Origin: Verrucolacustris sp044348085
GTDB taxonomy: Bacteria; Verrucomicrobiota; Verrucomicrobiia; Methylacidiphilales; Verrucolacustridaceae
Assembly (NCBI GenBank): GCA_044348085.1
Contig: JBIKTM010000005.1
Span: forward strand, 22,226-86,225
Direction of reading: 5' to 3'
Length of the DNA stretch: 64,000 nucleotides
The translations under genes were made by a program, and so were the position numbers. Shown in pieces: positions 25,294 through 33,726 of the stretch (its first letter is position 1; every line of letters starts with the position of its first letter). The notes below the pieces were generated by a model that searched no databases, was not told the origin of the DNA, and saw nothing but the letters and a program-made list of their open reading frames with translations.

Positions 25294-26706
25294 TCAGTGG
25301 GAGGGCATGGCGATCCAAGGAGGGACAACACTTCCCTGTATCCAGCCATTGCGGCGACGGACTTCATCCTCCGTGAGGCGGGGATCTTTCAGATAGATGT
25401 AGTAGTCGTCCTGCCTTTCGAAGAGGTCGCCTTTGGCTTCCCGGGTTTCGCTGACCACCATAGTACTGGTGATCCGAATGTGGAAATAACCACGGATCAG
25501 TTCATCATACTTTGACGGAAGCAGTCTGAATTGAAAGGGGATGAGGGTTTTAGTTGGGATAACTTCCCGGATCTTTGTGTCGGACCCCTCGGGAGTCTCA
25601 TGAGGAACGGAATCCCAACGCCCGTTGGCCTGATAGAAAACACGGATGGAAGGGCCAAGGATAAAGAAGCGACGGGATGAGTCATAGTTTTGGAGGAACA
25701 GATTCGCACGGACATTACCGTCGCCATTGGCATCGAAGGAGTCCACATCGGCCCGGAGTTGGCGAAAGGCGATTTCCTCAGTGATGCGTTTCTTTTCCTG
25801 TTTCGCCCAAAGTTGGCGTCCTTGTGACCAGGCGATGATCCGGTCAGTCGAGTAAAGGAGTGACGCTCCCAAAAGCAGGGTACCCAGAAAGAACGAGGCT
25901 GGCCCCCGCCAATCCCCGACGGGTGCGGGTTGGGGGGGGTCTTGGGTCGCCAATCCTTTGGGGGGTTTTTCGAAAACCGGCCCCTGCCTTTCGATCAGGG
26001 AAGAGCGAACAGGTGTGGCGGAGGGTTTTTCCGTGAGAGCTAATTGTCCAGCAGACATCTGGAATACTCGATCGGCAAGCGAGGCGAGTTGGTCGCCATG
26101 GGTGACGGCGAAGATCGCGAGTTTCCGTTCGTCCCGAAGTTCTTGAAGTACTTTGAGAATTTCTTCCTCAGCCAAGGGATCGAGATTGCTGGTTGGTTCA
26201 TCCAATAGGAGAAGGGCGGGTCCATATTGGAGGGCGCGGGCCAGGGAGACGCGACGCTGTTGTCCTCCGGAAAGTTCATTGGGAAAGGAATCCCAACGTT
26301 CTCCCATCCCCAGACGGGTCAGAAGTTTTTGGGCCCGGGAGTAGGCCTGATGTTGGGATTCGCCGGTAAGCAGCCCCGGTAGGGCGGCATTATCTAGGGC
26401 GGTGAGTCCGGGAAGAAGAGAGTTGGTTTGGAGCATGAAGCCAATTCGGCGGGAGCGGAGTTGGGCAAGTTTTCGGGGGGAGAGTTGGAGGAGGTCCGCT
26501 CCCTCAAGGTGGAGTGTGCCCTGGTCGGGTCGGGCGAGTGCTCCCAAGAGGGCCATCAGGGTGGATTTTCCCGAACCGGAACGACCACAGACGGCGACGA
26601 ATTCACCCGGCTGGATTTCTAGGGAAACCTGGTGGACAGCGGCGATGGAACCCCGTCGGGCAGGATAGATCCGGCTGAGATTTTGGGCGGAGAGGATAAC
26701 GCTCAT
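25294..26706 (-). CDS. ABC transporter ATPase fused to an exported C-terminal domain
   Basis: 470 residues. Residues 1-225 are a LolD/MacB-type ATPase: Walker A GRSGSGKST (41-49), Q-loop FMLQTNSLLPG, signature LSGGQQRRVSLARAL (145-159), Walker B LLLLDEPTSNLD (165-176) and switch VTHGDQLA. A Pro-rich linker leads to one membrane segment (268-291) and an exported domain of about 180 residues with DANGDGNV (325-332), an EF-hand-like calcium half-motif. Fusing an ATPase to a periplasmic domain through a single helix is unusual. The ATG overlaps the stop of the permease gene (ATGA). With that permease it forms a MacB/FtsX-type exporter or mechanotransmission complex. Confidence 0.88.
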   Translation of the reverse strand: MSVILSAQNLSRIYPARRGSIAAVHQVSLEIQPGEFVAVCGRSGSGKSTLMALLGALARPDQGTLHLEGADLLQLSPRKLAQLRSRRIGFMLQTNSLLPGLTALDNAALPGLLTGESQHQAYSRAQKLLTRLGMGERWDSFPNELSGGQQRRVSLARALQYGPALLLLDEPTSNLDPLAEEEILKVLQELRDERKLAIFAVTHGDQLASLADRVFQMSAGQLALTEKPSATPVRSSLIERQGPVFEKPPKGLATQDPPQPAPVGDWRGPASFFLGTLLLGASLLYSTDRIIAWSQGRQLWAKQEKKRITEEIAFRQLRADVDSFDANGDGNVRANLFLQNYDSSRRFFILGPSIRVFYQANGRWDSVPHETPEGSDTKIREVIPTKTLIPFQFRLLPSKYDELIRGYFHIRITSTMVVSETREAKGDLFERQDDYYIYLKDPRLTEDEVRRRNGWIQGSVVPPWIAMPSH

Positions 26707-27950
26707 TCGTTATTCTCCCGGAGAAGTTGGTAGACCTCACGGCCCGCAAGACGCCAGGAAGGAAGCAGGGCGCCGAGACCGGCGACCAGAGAGCAAAGGA
26801 TGAGGCTCAGGAGAGCGGCAAAAATCTGGGAGGAGAAAGAGGGGAGTTCGAAGGTGATTCCGCGGGAGGTGAGGAGATATCCGAAAGTTCGGACGAAGAC
26901 GGCCAGTCCGGTGGCACCCAGGAGAACGCCAAAAAGAGCACCCAGGAAAGCGCAGAGGGCGGCTTCCATTGCCAGCCACAAGGAGAGTCCCATTCGAGAA
27001 AGGCCCATAGCGAGGAGTAGTCCGAGTTCCGCTTTTCGTTCAGCCACGATCCCGGCGTAGACGACAAGAATGAGAAGTCCGCCCATCCAAAGGCCAACGA
27101 TGGTGAATGCGATCGAGCCGGTTAGTATGGTTCGGATCGATTGGCGGACCTGAATTCCGAGTCCAGATCCGCTAATGACCTGAACTTCAGGAACAGAGGA
27201 AAGGGCGAAACGGACATGTCCCGCCCCGGCGCCGGGCGACAAGCGAAGGAGAAGGGCAGAGGCGGAGCCGCTGACCGGAAGGGTTCCGAATGTTTGGACT
27301 CCGTGGGATCTGGATTCATTCGCAAGTTCGTCCACGGTAGAAAAAGATCCAAAGACTGATCGTTCTGTGGGGCCCACACCCGTTAGGTCGAGTTTTCCCC
27401 AGACGACCAAACTTTTTCCAAAGAAATTCATGGTTGAGCCCAAGGGTTCTGGTCGGCGTCCACCGATGAGGACATCGCCTTGGGAGAACGGGCGGGGCAG
27501 GTGTTCTCTGATCCAGGGTTGTAAGGTGAAATCAGTGGAAGGATCGAAGGCGATCAGGTCGGTTTCGCCATGGCCTTCATCCGAGGGGATGGAGAAGTGG
27601 CGTTGGAGGGAGACTTTTTCCAGCCCGGGGAGAGTTTCGATTTGTTTAAAAACCGATGGGTCAAGTTGAGGGGCGTTGGGTTCCCCCGTGAGAAGGGCGG
27701 CGGTTAGGTTGTGGGTAGTTCCTTTGGAGAGGATGAGAAGATCGGCCCCCAGACGGTCGAGGGAGGTTTCGAGTCCACGGCGAATCGAATCTCGAACGAC
27801 CAGAGTGAGAAAGATCGAAGCGGAACCGATGGCGACGGCGAGTGCTAGAAGGAGGTAGCGACCGGGGCTTCGTCGGGTCTCCTGGAGGACCAGACGAAAT
27901 CCTAAGGGGAAAAGGTGGAATCCGTGGGGCAGGGTGGTTAGACCGTGCAG
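26703..27950 (-). CDS. FtsX/MacB-like ABC permease, non-canonical start
   Basis: The frame is open from the stop codon at 27951-27953 to the TGA at 26703, about 415 codons. It has the full family layout: first membrane segment ETRRSPGRYLLLAVAIGSAS, a periplasmic MacB-PCD-like domain of about 220 residues, then three C-terminal membrane segments (IAFTIVGLWMGGLLILVVYA, ALCAFLGALFGVLLGATGLA, IFAALLSLILCSLVAGLGAL). No ATG, GTG or TTG occurs before the first membrane segment. The only near-start codons are CTG at 27948 and 27930, both placed next to the stop of the upstream gene. A TTG at 27443 would remove the first membrane segment. Start by translational coupling at CTG is likely; a sequence error cannot be excluded. 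Confidence 0.8.
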   Translation of the reverse strand: MHGLTTLPHGFHLFPLGFRLVLQETRRSPGRYLLLALAVAIGSASIFLTLVVRDSIRRGLETSLDRLGADLLILSKGTTHNLTAALLTGEPNAPQLDPSVFKQIETLPGLEKVSLQRHFSIPSDEGHGETDLIAFDPSTDFTLQPWIREHLPRPFSQGDVLIGGRRPEPLGSTMNFFGKSLVVWGKLDLTGVGPTERSVFGSFSTVDELANESRSHGVQTFGTLPVSGSASALLLRLSPGAGAGHVRFALSSVPEVQVISGSGLGIQVRQSIRTILTGSIAFTIVGLWMGGLLILVVYAGIVAERKAELGLLLAMGLSRMGLSLWLAMEAALCAFLGALFGVLLGATGLAVFVRTFGYLLTSRGITFELPSFSSQIFAALLSLILCSLVAGLGALLPSWRLAGREVYQLLRENNE

Positions 27951-29533
27951 CTACGACTGAATTTCATCTCCTCCACTTTGGAGGGAACGATGACGCAGTC
28001 GTGGTGTCCGCCGAAGTTGGGCATATAGCCGACCTGTTCTAAAGTATCCTGCCGGAAGACAAAGGCGCCGGATTCCATTCGTTGGAATCCCGAAAAGATC
28101 ACCAAGGCATATTTTCCATCATAGGTTGTGGCTGTGGTCTGAGTATCGACTCCGACATTTCGGAACTTTTTGACGACTTTCCAGTCCTTGGTGCTCACGA
28201 CATAAACATCCGATTTCATCGGCTTTGGTCGGAGAACGGTGAAGAAGCATTTTGAACCATCGATGGAGAAGTTGACGTGGAAGGGGGAGGGATATTCGCC
28301 CTGCCACTCTTTGTCCTTGATGAAGGTAACCCGCTTCCATGCCCGTGGATCGTCGCTGGAGGTGTCGAATACGGCAACGTTGTTGGCGCGTAGATTGTTC
28401 ATCATAACCAGGTGATTGCCAGAAGGATTGAATCCGGTCTCGTGGATGGGGTTGCCGACGGAAGGTAGGGTGACTTCCCAGGTGTCCGGGCTGTTCGAGA
28501 CTTTTTTCACGGGCCAGTTGTCAGCGAGACCTTCGTTCGCCATCACGTAGCAAACGGGCTCCATAGAGGTGCGGTCGATGATAAAACCGCCTCCGCACAT
28601 GCGAAGGCCGGCGATGGAGTAGCGGTTGCGCGGGTCGTGCAGGCAAAAATCCAGACCCGTCAGGGTATGGGGGCTAGCACCAGGAGTTTGGCCTTTCTCG
28701 ACGAGGAGTTCTGCCATGGGAGCCATCTCGTAGTTAAGTTTGTTTCCCTTCGTCCCGTAATAGTCGTACTTCCCGTCTTTTCCTGGGGCCAGTTTAATGA
28801 GTCGGATGGTTCCGCCCTTCGTCCAAGTTTCTGCCAGAACCTTCGAGTTGGGGACCCAATCGCCCCGGAAGGAGGTAAGGACTTTGGTTTTATCCTGGCC
28901 GCGGGCCCGGGAGAAAAATCCCACCACATCCTTCTGACCGTCGGCGCAGGCAAAACCATTTCCATCTGGGAAAGGGACAGTATGGACGCCTAAACCGATT
29001 CCCGTCGTTTCGGAAACATCCTCAAGGAGTTCCATCTGATTTGATTTTCCATCGTACCCGACGCGGTAGATGTGATTCCCCATTCCGTATTTGTCGAGCA
29101 TGCCGTGCTCTTTGATTTTCGTATTGAGGCCGTACATTAGGACATTATCGCCACCTTGGGTGGAGTTAATGAATTCAAAGCCTTTGTAGGGGTCTCCGCT
29201 ATCGGCATAGAAGGCAGCCAAATGGTGGGAGATCGGGCAGGAGTCCCCGTAGTTCCAGTAGGAAATCCATGAGAGGGTTTTTTGAGTTCCCAAATCGACG
29301 GCATGGGTTCCTCCGCCCAGCTTTTGTGGGGTGAGATAGATATATTTTCCAAGGGATTCGCGGATGCCTTGGTAGACGGCATCTTCGATTAGGATCCCGT
29401 CTTCGTTTTTAGCGGCGTAGGAGGTACCAGGAAGGTAGCGGGTTAGACCGGCACCCGTAAGCCCGGCCAGACCAGCGAATCCGTAATAAAAGAAGCGACG
29501 ACGGCTGATTTTTTCAAGGTGGGCATTCGACAT
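27938..29533 (-). CDS. Tat-exported copper beta-propeller protein, thiocyanate dehydrogenase/NosZ-like
   Basis: 531 residues with a Tat signal (SRRRFFYYGFAGLAGLTGAG). The rest resembles the seven-bladed propeller of nitrous oxide reductase without the CuA domain: GDSCPISHH (97-104, compare NosZ GDCHHPH), GVHTVPFPDG (182-191), PIHETGFNPSGNHL (362-375), PFHVNFSIDG (417-426) and GGHHDCVIVPSKV (508-520, compare NosZ EPHDCIIV). Length and domain content match thiocyanate dehydrogenase, a trinuclear-copper enzyme of this superfamily. Histidines 103/104, 184, 364, 419 and 510/511 plus Asp295 are candidate copper ligands. Lys71 and Glu269 may match its active-site pair, but no His occurs between 420 and 509, where that enzyme has another catalytic His. 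The substrate is unknown. Confidence 0.75.
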   Translation of the reverse strand: MSNAHLEKISRRRFFYYGFAGLAGLTGAGLTRYLPGTSYAAKNEDGILIEDAVYQGIRESLGKYIYLTPQKLGGGTHAVDLGTQKTLSWISYWNYGDSCPISHHLAAFYADSGDPYKGFEFINSTQGGDNVLMYGLNTKIKEHGMLDKYGMGNHIYRVGYDGKSNQMELLEDVSETTGIGLGVHTVPFPDGNGFACADGQKDVVGFFSRARGQDKTKVLTSFRGDWVPNSKVLAETWTKGGTIRLIKLAPGKDGKYDYYGTKGNKLNYEMAPMAELLVEKGQTPGASPHTLTGLDFCLHDPRNRYSIAGLRMCGGGFIIDRTSMEPVCYVMANEGLADNWPVKKVSNSPDTWEVTLPSVGNPIHETGFNPSGNHLVMMNNLRANNVAVFDTSSDDPRAWKRVTFIKDKEWQGEYPSPFHVNFSIDGSKCFFTVLRPKPMKSDVYVVSTKDWKVVKKFRNVGVDTQTTATTYDGKYALVIFSGFQRMESGAFVFRQDTLEQVGYMPNFGGHHDCVIVPSKVEEMKFSRSCTV

Positions 29534-29609
29534 AGGATCAATTTGTGTTTCGGGAATATAAGATCAAGAGTTAAAGCAATCCGGTGATTCGGACATTTTA
29601 ACAAGTGTC

Positions 29610-30620
29610 TCAGCGGCGGAAGAAAAGGTGGTTGGAGAGGTAGTAAAGTTTTCCGGCTTGAAGGTGGAAGGATTCGGGAACCAGACTGACCTGAACTTTG
29701 GTGTTTGTATCCTGCTTTTGACCTAGGAACCTGAAAAGTCGGCTGAAGTGGAAGGGGGCTGTGTAGCGAATGACGGGTGCATCGACTGGGAGCTTTGCAA
29801 TTTCTCGCGCGTCAGCGATTGCGTCTTGGAGGTATCCAGTGGCATCAACCAGTTTCAGATCCAGGGCTTGCTTGCCTGAAACGATCCGACCATCCGCCAC
29901 CTGGGTTGGTAATTTATGGTCAGGAAAATCACGTTCGGTGACCACGATAGAGGAGAAGCGCTCAAAGGTTTCGGCAATCATATCTTGGACCAGTTTCTTT
30001 TCGGATTCTGAGGCGGGTCGGGCTGGATTCAGAAGGTCTTTGAGGGCTCCGCTTTTGAAGGTGAGGGTGGAAAGGCCGAGGATTTTGGAGAGCCCTTCGT
30101 AGTTCAGTGCTTGCATGATGACGCCGATACTTCCTGTGATGCAAAGTTCATGAGCGACGATGTGGGATCCGCCCATGGCGGTGTAGTAACCGCCCGATGC
30201 TCCGACTGAGTCGAGGTAGACGATCACGGGTTTATCTTCACGAACGAGGGTAAGTTCATGATAGAGGTTGTCGCTGGCGGTGACTTCGCCACCCGGGCTA
30301 TCGATATGAAGAAGAATGGCTGCGACGGAATCGTCATTGGCGGCCTGACGGATCTGGAGAATGACATCGTCGACCATGCTGGAACCAATTTCACCTGGGA
30401 TTTCCTGAGCTATGACTCCAAAGAGGTCGATCTTGGCGATGCGTTTTTTCTGTGAATCGTCTCCTTCGACAAACTCTTCATCGAAGTAGGGGGCTGGTTG
30501 GACATGGGAGGAGTTGGAGAGCAGTTGATGGTCTTTGGAAAGGAAGAGGAGATTGGCGAGGAGGCTGCTTCCGAGCAGAATCAGGCCAACGATGAAAAGG
30601 AGTTTTGATTGGCGAGCCAT
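29610..30620 (-). CDS. sppA: Signal peptide peptidase SppA
   Basis: 336 residues, the short 36K type with one Ser-Lys site per chain. An N-terminal membrane anchor (LLFIVGLILLGSSLLANLLF) is followed by the ClpP/crotonase-like protease domain: AILLHIDSPGGEV, the nucleophile in DSVGASGGYYTAMG and the general base Lys in TFKSGALKDLLNPARP. It degrades leftover signal peptides in the membrane. Its start codon overlaps by two bases that of the divergent tilS if tilS uses ATG 30619. Confidence 0.93.
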   Translation of the reverse strand: MARQSKLLFIVGLILLGSSLLANLLFLSKDHQLLSNSSHVQPAPYFDEEFVEGDDSQKKRIAKIDLFGVIAQEIPGEIGSSMVDDVILQIRQAANDDSVAAILLHIDSPGGEVTASDNLYHELTLVREDKPVIVYLDSVGASGGYYTAMGGSHIVAHELCITGSIGVIMQALNYEGLSKILGLSTLTFKSGALKDLLNPARPASESEKKLVQDMIAETFERFSSIVVTERDFPDHKLPTQVADGRIVSGKQALDLKLVDATGYLQDAIADAREIAKLPVDAPVIRYTAPFHFSRLFRFLGQKQDTNTKVQVSLVPESFHLQAGKLYYLSNHLFFRR

Positions 30621-30633
30621 GAGAAAGGTAAGG

Positions 30634-31605
30634 ATGCGTCAGATTGAGGCGCAGGGCAAGGGGGTGTGGAGCCGAATGGTTCAGGCGGTGGGATCGGAGT
30701 TGGGACGGGGTGCAAAAGTGGCGGTGGGAATTTCGGGTGGAGCAGACAGCGTAGTTTTAGCCGAGGCTATTCTGAGGAGTGGAGGGGAGCCGATTCTTTT
30801 GCATTTCAATCACCGTTGGAGGGGGCGGGTGGGGGATAAGGATGCGTTGTGGGTGAAGACGTGGGGCAAGAGGAGGGGTTTGAGAGTGGTGGTAGGGCGT
30901 TCCCATAAGCCTGGGAGGACGGGGGAGGGTGAGGCGCGGGAATTGAGATGGGACTTCTTTCGCAAGGCGATGAGACGAATTGGAGTGAAGCAGTTGTGGC
31001 TTGCGCAGCAAGCGGATGACCAAGCGGAGACGGTTTTAATGCAGTTACTTCGTGGAGCAGGGGTGGATGGAATGGCTGGAATGACAGTGCGATCCAAATC
31101 ATCTGGATTGGATGTGGTGCGACCTCTTTTGGGGTTTACGCGGAAGGAGGTGAGAGATGCGGCAAGGGAGGAGGGCTTGCGTTGGAGGGAGGACAAGACG
31201 AATGAGGATGAGAAGGGATGGAGATCCCGCGTGCGTCACAAAGTTTTGCCGTACTTGTCGAAGACGTATGGGCGCGAGGTGCGGGGGGCGTTGTGTCGTG
31301 CGGCAGAAATCTTTGCTGGGGAGAAAGAGTATTGGGAAAAGGAGCTAGGAAAAATTTCGACTCGGCCAGATGTACGGGATTGGAGGAAAAAAGAGGTGGC
31401 TTGGCAGAGGCGTGCGATTCGAATTTGGTTGGGGATGAGGGGTCATCGTGGAGCAACTTTTGCGGAGGTTGAGGGAGTTCGTAAATACGTGGTGATGGGA
31501 AAGAGCAGTGGCTGGCAGTTCAAAGGAGGCAGGGTGACGAGATCTAAAAACAAGCTCTTCTGGATCAAGGAGATGGGTCGCATTGCACACGCAGGGCAAT
31601 CGTGA
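30634..31605 (+). CDS. tilS: tRNA(Ile)-lysidine synthase
   Basis: Modifies C34 of the tRNA-Ile CAU anticodon to lysidine so that it reads AUA; essential in most bacteria. The PP-loop AVGISGGADSVVL and the later QQADDQAETVLMQLLRGAGVDGMAGM are typical. Also visible are VRPLLGFTRKEV and the segment DKTNEDEKGWRSRVRHKVLPYL (family DxSN...RNxxRxxllP). Starts at 30619, 30634 and 30676 are all possible; 30634 has AAGG close in front. It precedes ftsH with 21 bases between, a common pairing. Confidence 0.92.
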   Translation: MRQIEAQGKGVWSRMVQAVGSELGRGAKVAVGISGGADSVVLAEAILRSGGEPILLHFNHRWRGRVGDKDALWVKTWGKRRGLRVVVGRSHKPGRTGEGEARELRWDFFRKAMRRIGVKQLWLAQQADDQAETVLMQLLRGAGVDGMAGMTVRSKSSGLDVVRPLLGFTRKEVRDAAREEGLRWREDKTNEDEKGWRSRVRHKVLPYLSKTYGREVRGALCRAAEIFAGEKEYWEKELGKISTRPDVRDWRKKEVAWQRRAIRIWLGMRGHRGATFAEVEGVRKYVVMGKSSGWQFKGGRVTRSKNKLFWIKEMGRIAHAGQS

Positions 31606-31626
31606 TAATCTTTAGCTCTTCAGTTT

Positions 31627-33708
31627 ATGCCTAACCCTCGTTCAAACTCACGCAAGCCCCCCAAGTTGCCACGTCCACCCGTTCGCCGACAGGACCCGAA
31701 TAAAGCGGATGGGCCGAACTGGAGAGGCGTTGTTTTATTTTTAGTCTCTGCCTCCGTTTTGCTTTTGGCGTTTTATGCCCATCAAAGTCAGAATGCGGCA
31801 TCGGTTCGTGATTTAACCTTTGCGGAATTTGAAGGGTATTTGAAGGAGGGGAAGGTCAAGGATGTGACCTTAAATGTGGAGCCGGCTGTGAACGTGCGTT
31901 GGCTTTCGGGAAAATTCGAGCCACCTGAGGCGCTCAAGAAAAGCGTACGAACGGATGCGCAGGGTTATACGGGATACAAGGTGACGGTAGATCTGGCCTT
32001 TAAACAGAATTTGGAGCAGGTGCTGGCGGCAAATGGATTTCCCCAGGTAAGTCAAAAGGTGATCGATAATTCAACATGGCAAGCTTTGGCGGGGACACTG
32101 CCCTTTGTCCTTTTTGTTCTGATCATGTACTTTTTCTTCCGGCAACAGATTCGGATGGCAGGGAAATCGGCTTTTAGTTTTGGTAAGAGCAAAGCGCGGA
32201 TTCTTTCGAAGGATAAAAACAAGGTCACCTTTGCGGATGTGGCTGGGGTGGAAGAGGCGAAGGATGAGGTGAGTGAGATTGTGGAGTTTTTGCGGGATCC
32301 AAAAAAGTTTCAGAAATTAGGCGGACGGATTCCTAAGGGAATTTTGATGGTAGGACCTCCGGGAACGGGAAAAACTCTTTTGGCGAAGGCGATTGCGGGG
32401 GAAGCGGATGTTCCATTTTACGGAATCAGCGGTTCCGATTTTGTGGAGATGTTTGTGGGTGTGGGAGCTTCCCGTGTGCGAGATATGTTTGAGCAGGGGA
32501 AGAAGACAGCTCCGTGTTTGATTTTCATTGATGAGATTGATGCCGTGGGGCGGAGTCGGGGTCACGGAGTGGGGGGTGGGCACGATGAGAGAGAGCAGAC
32601 ATTGAATGCCCTCTTGGTGGAGATGGATGGAATTGATACGGCGGAGGGGGTGATCATTATTGCAGCGACGAATCGTAAGGATGTGTTGGATCCGGCGCTG
32701 TTACGTCCAGGACGGTTTGATCGGGAGGTGCACATCAATCTTCCTGACGTCAAAGGTCGTGAGGAGATTCTAAAGGTGCATGCGAAAAAGGTGAAAGCAA
32801 TGGAGACCGTGTCTTGGGCTACGCTTGCGCGAAGCACCCCTGGTTTTTCGGGAGCGGAGCTGGCCAACGTGATCAATGAGGCGGCTTTGATGGCGGCTCG
32901 GAGAGATGCGGAAGCGATCACTCAGGCGGATCTAGAGGAGGCGAGGGACAAGGTGCGGTTCGGACGGGAGCGCAGGAGCTTGGCGATGAGTGATGAGCAG
33001 AAAAAGCTGACGGCCTATCATGAAGCGGGGCATGCCATGTTGAATCTTGCTCTGGAGCATACGGATCCTCTGCACAAAGTTTCGATCATACCGCGTGGTC
33101 CTGCGTTAGGGGTGACGATGATGTTGCCGATTGAAGATCGGTATGGGTATGGAAAGAAAAAGGTGTTGGATGACCTTTGTGTTGCGATGGGGGGAAGAGT
33201 GGCCGAGGAGATGTTTTTGGGGGATATCTCCAGCGGTGCCAGTGGGGACATTAAGATGGCCACGTGGTATGCGAAGAAGATGGTTTGTGAGTGGGGAATG
33301 AGTGGTCGTATGGGAATGATCGAATATGGGGATCATGAGGATTATGTTTTCCTGGGTCGGGATATTGGCCGGTCGAGGGGATATAGCGAGAAGACGGCAC
33401 GGGAGATTGATGAGGAAGTGCATCAGATCGTCAACGGAGCCCATGAGCGGGCAAAAAAGATTTTGGAGGAAAACCGGGCAAAGGTGGAACTCATTGCGTC
33501 GGCCCTGCTGGAGTATGAGACTTTGGATGGGGCTCAAGTGGAGGAGATTGTGAAGCATGGGCGAATGATGAATCCGCCTCCCAAAGGATTATCAGCACCT
33601 TCGACGCCAACCCCTAGCGAGTCTCTTCCCGTGAATCGGCCGATTGAGAAGGTGAAGGACAAAGGCGGAATTTTGCCTGGGTTGGAAGGCGCACCTGCTG
33701 GGGCGTAA
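31627..33708 (+). CDS. ftsH: ATP-dependent zinc metalloprotease FtsH
   Basis: 693 residues. Two membrane segments (about 35-52 and 155-174) frame a small periplasmic domain. The AAA+ module shows the Walker A GPPGTGKT near 243, LIFIDEIDAVG, the SRH region ATNRKDVLDPALLRPGRFDR and the pore motif YGISGSDFVEMFVGVGASRVR. The zinc site is HEAGH near 465 with a downstream Asp. It degrades membrane and regulatory proteins. The N-terminus is unusually Pro/Arg-rich (RKPPKLPRPPVRRQDP). The neighbours tilS and folP reproduce widespread synteny. Confidence 0.97.
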   Translation: MPNPRSNSRKPPKLPRPPVRRQDPNKADGPNWRGVVLFLVSASVLLLAFYAHQSQNAASVRDLTFAEFEGYLKEGKVKDVTLNVEPAVNVRWLSGKFEPPEALKKSVRTDAQGYTGYKVTVDLAFKQNLEQVLAANGFPQVSQKVIDNSTWQALAGTLPFVLFVLIMYFFFRQQIRMAGKSAFSFGKSKARILSKDKNKVTFADVAGVEEAKDEVSEIVEFLRDPKKFQKLGGRIPKGILMVGPPGTGKTLLAKAIAGEADVPFYGISGSDFVEMFVGVGASRVRDMFEQGKKTAPCLIFIDEIDAVGRSRGHGVGGGHDEREQTLNALLVEMDGIDTAEGVIIIAATNRKDVLDPALLRPGRFDREVHINLPDVKGREEILKVHAKKVKAMETVSWATLARSTPGFSGAELANVINEAALMAARRDAEAITQADLEEARDKVRFGRERRSLAMSDEQKKLTAYHEAGHAMLNLALEHTDPLHKVSIIPRGPALGVTMMLPIEDRYGYGKKKVLDDLCVAMGGRVAEEMFLGDISSGASGDIKMATWYAKKMVCEWGMSGRMGMIEYGDHEDYVFLGRDIGRSRGYSEKTAREIDEEVHQIVNGAHERAKKILEENRAKVELIASALLEYETLDGAQVEEIVKHGRMMNPPPKGLSAPSTPTPSESLPVNRPIEKVKDKGGILPGLEGAPAGA

Positions 33709-33726
33709 GCTTTTCTTTCTGGGGTG

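Noticed and set aside
27938..29533. True nitrous oxide reductase NosZ
   Set aside because: The C-terminal CuA cupredoxin domain with its Cys/His/Met ligands is missing and the protein ends right after the HDCVIV segment; a thiocyanate-dehydrogenase-like propeller fits better.
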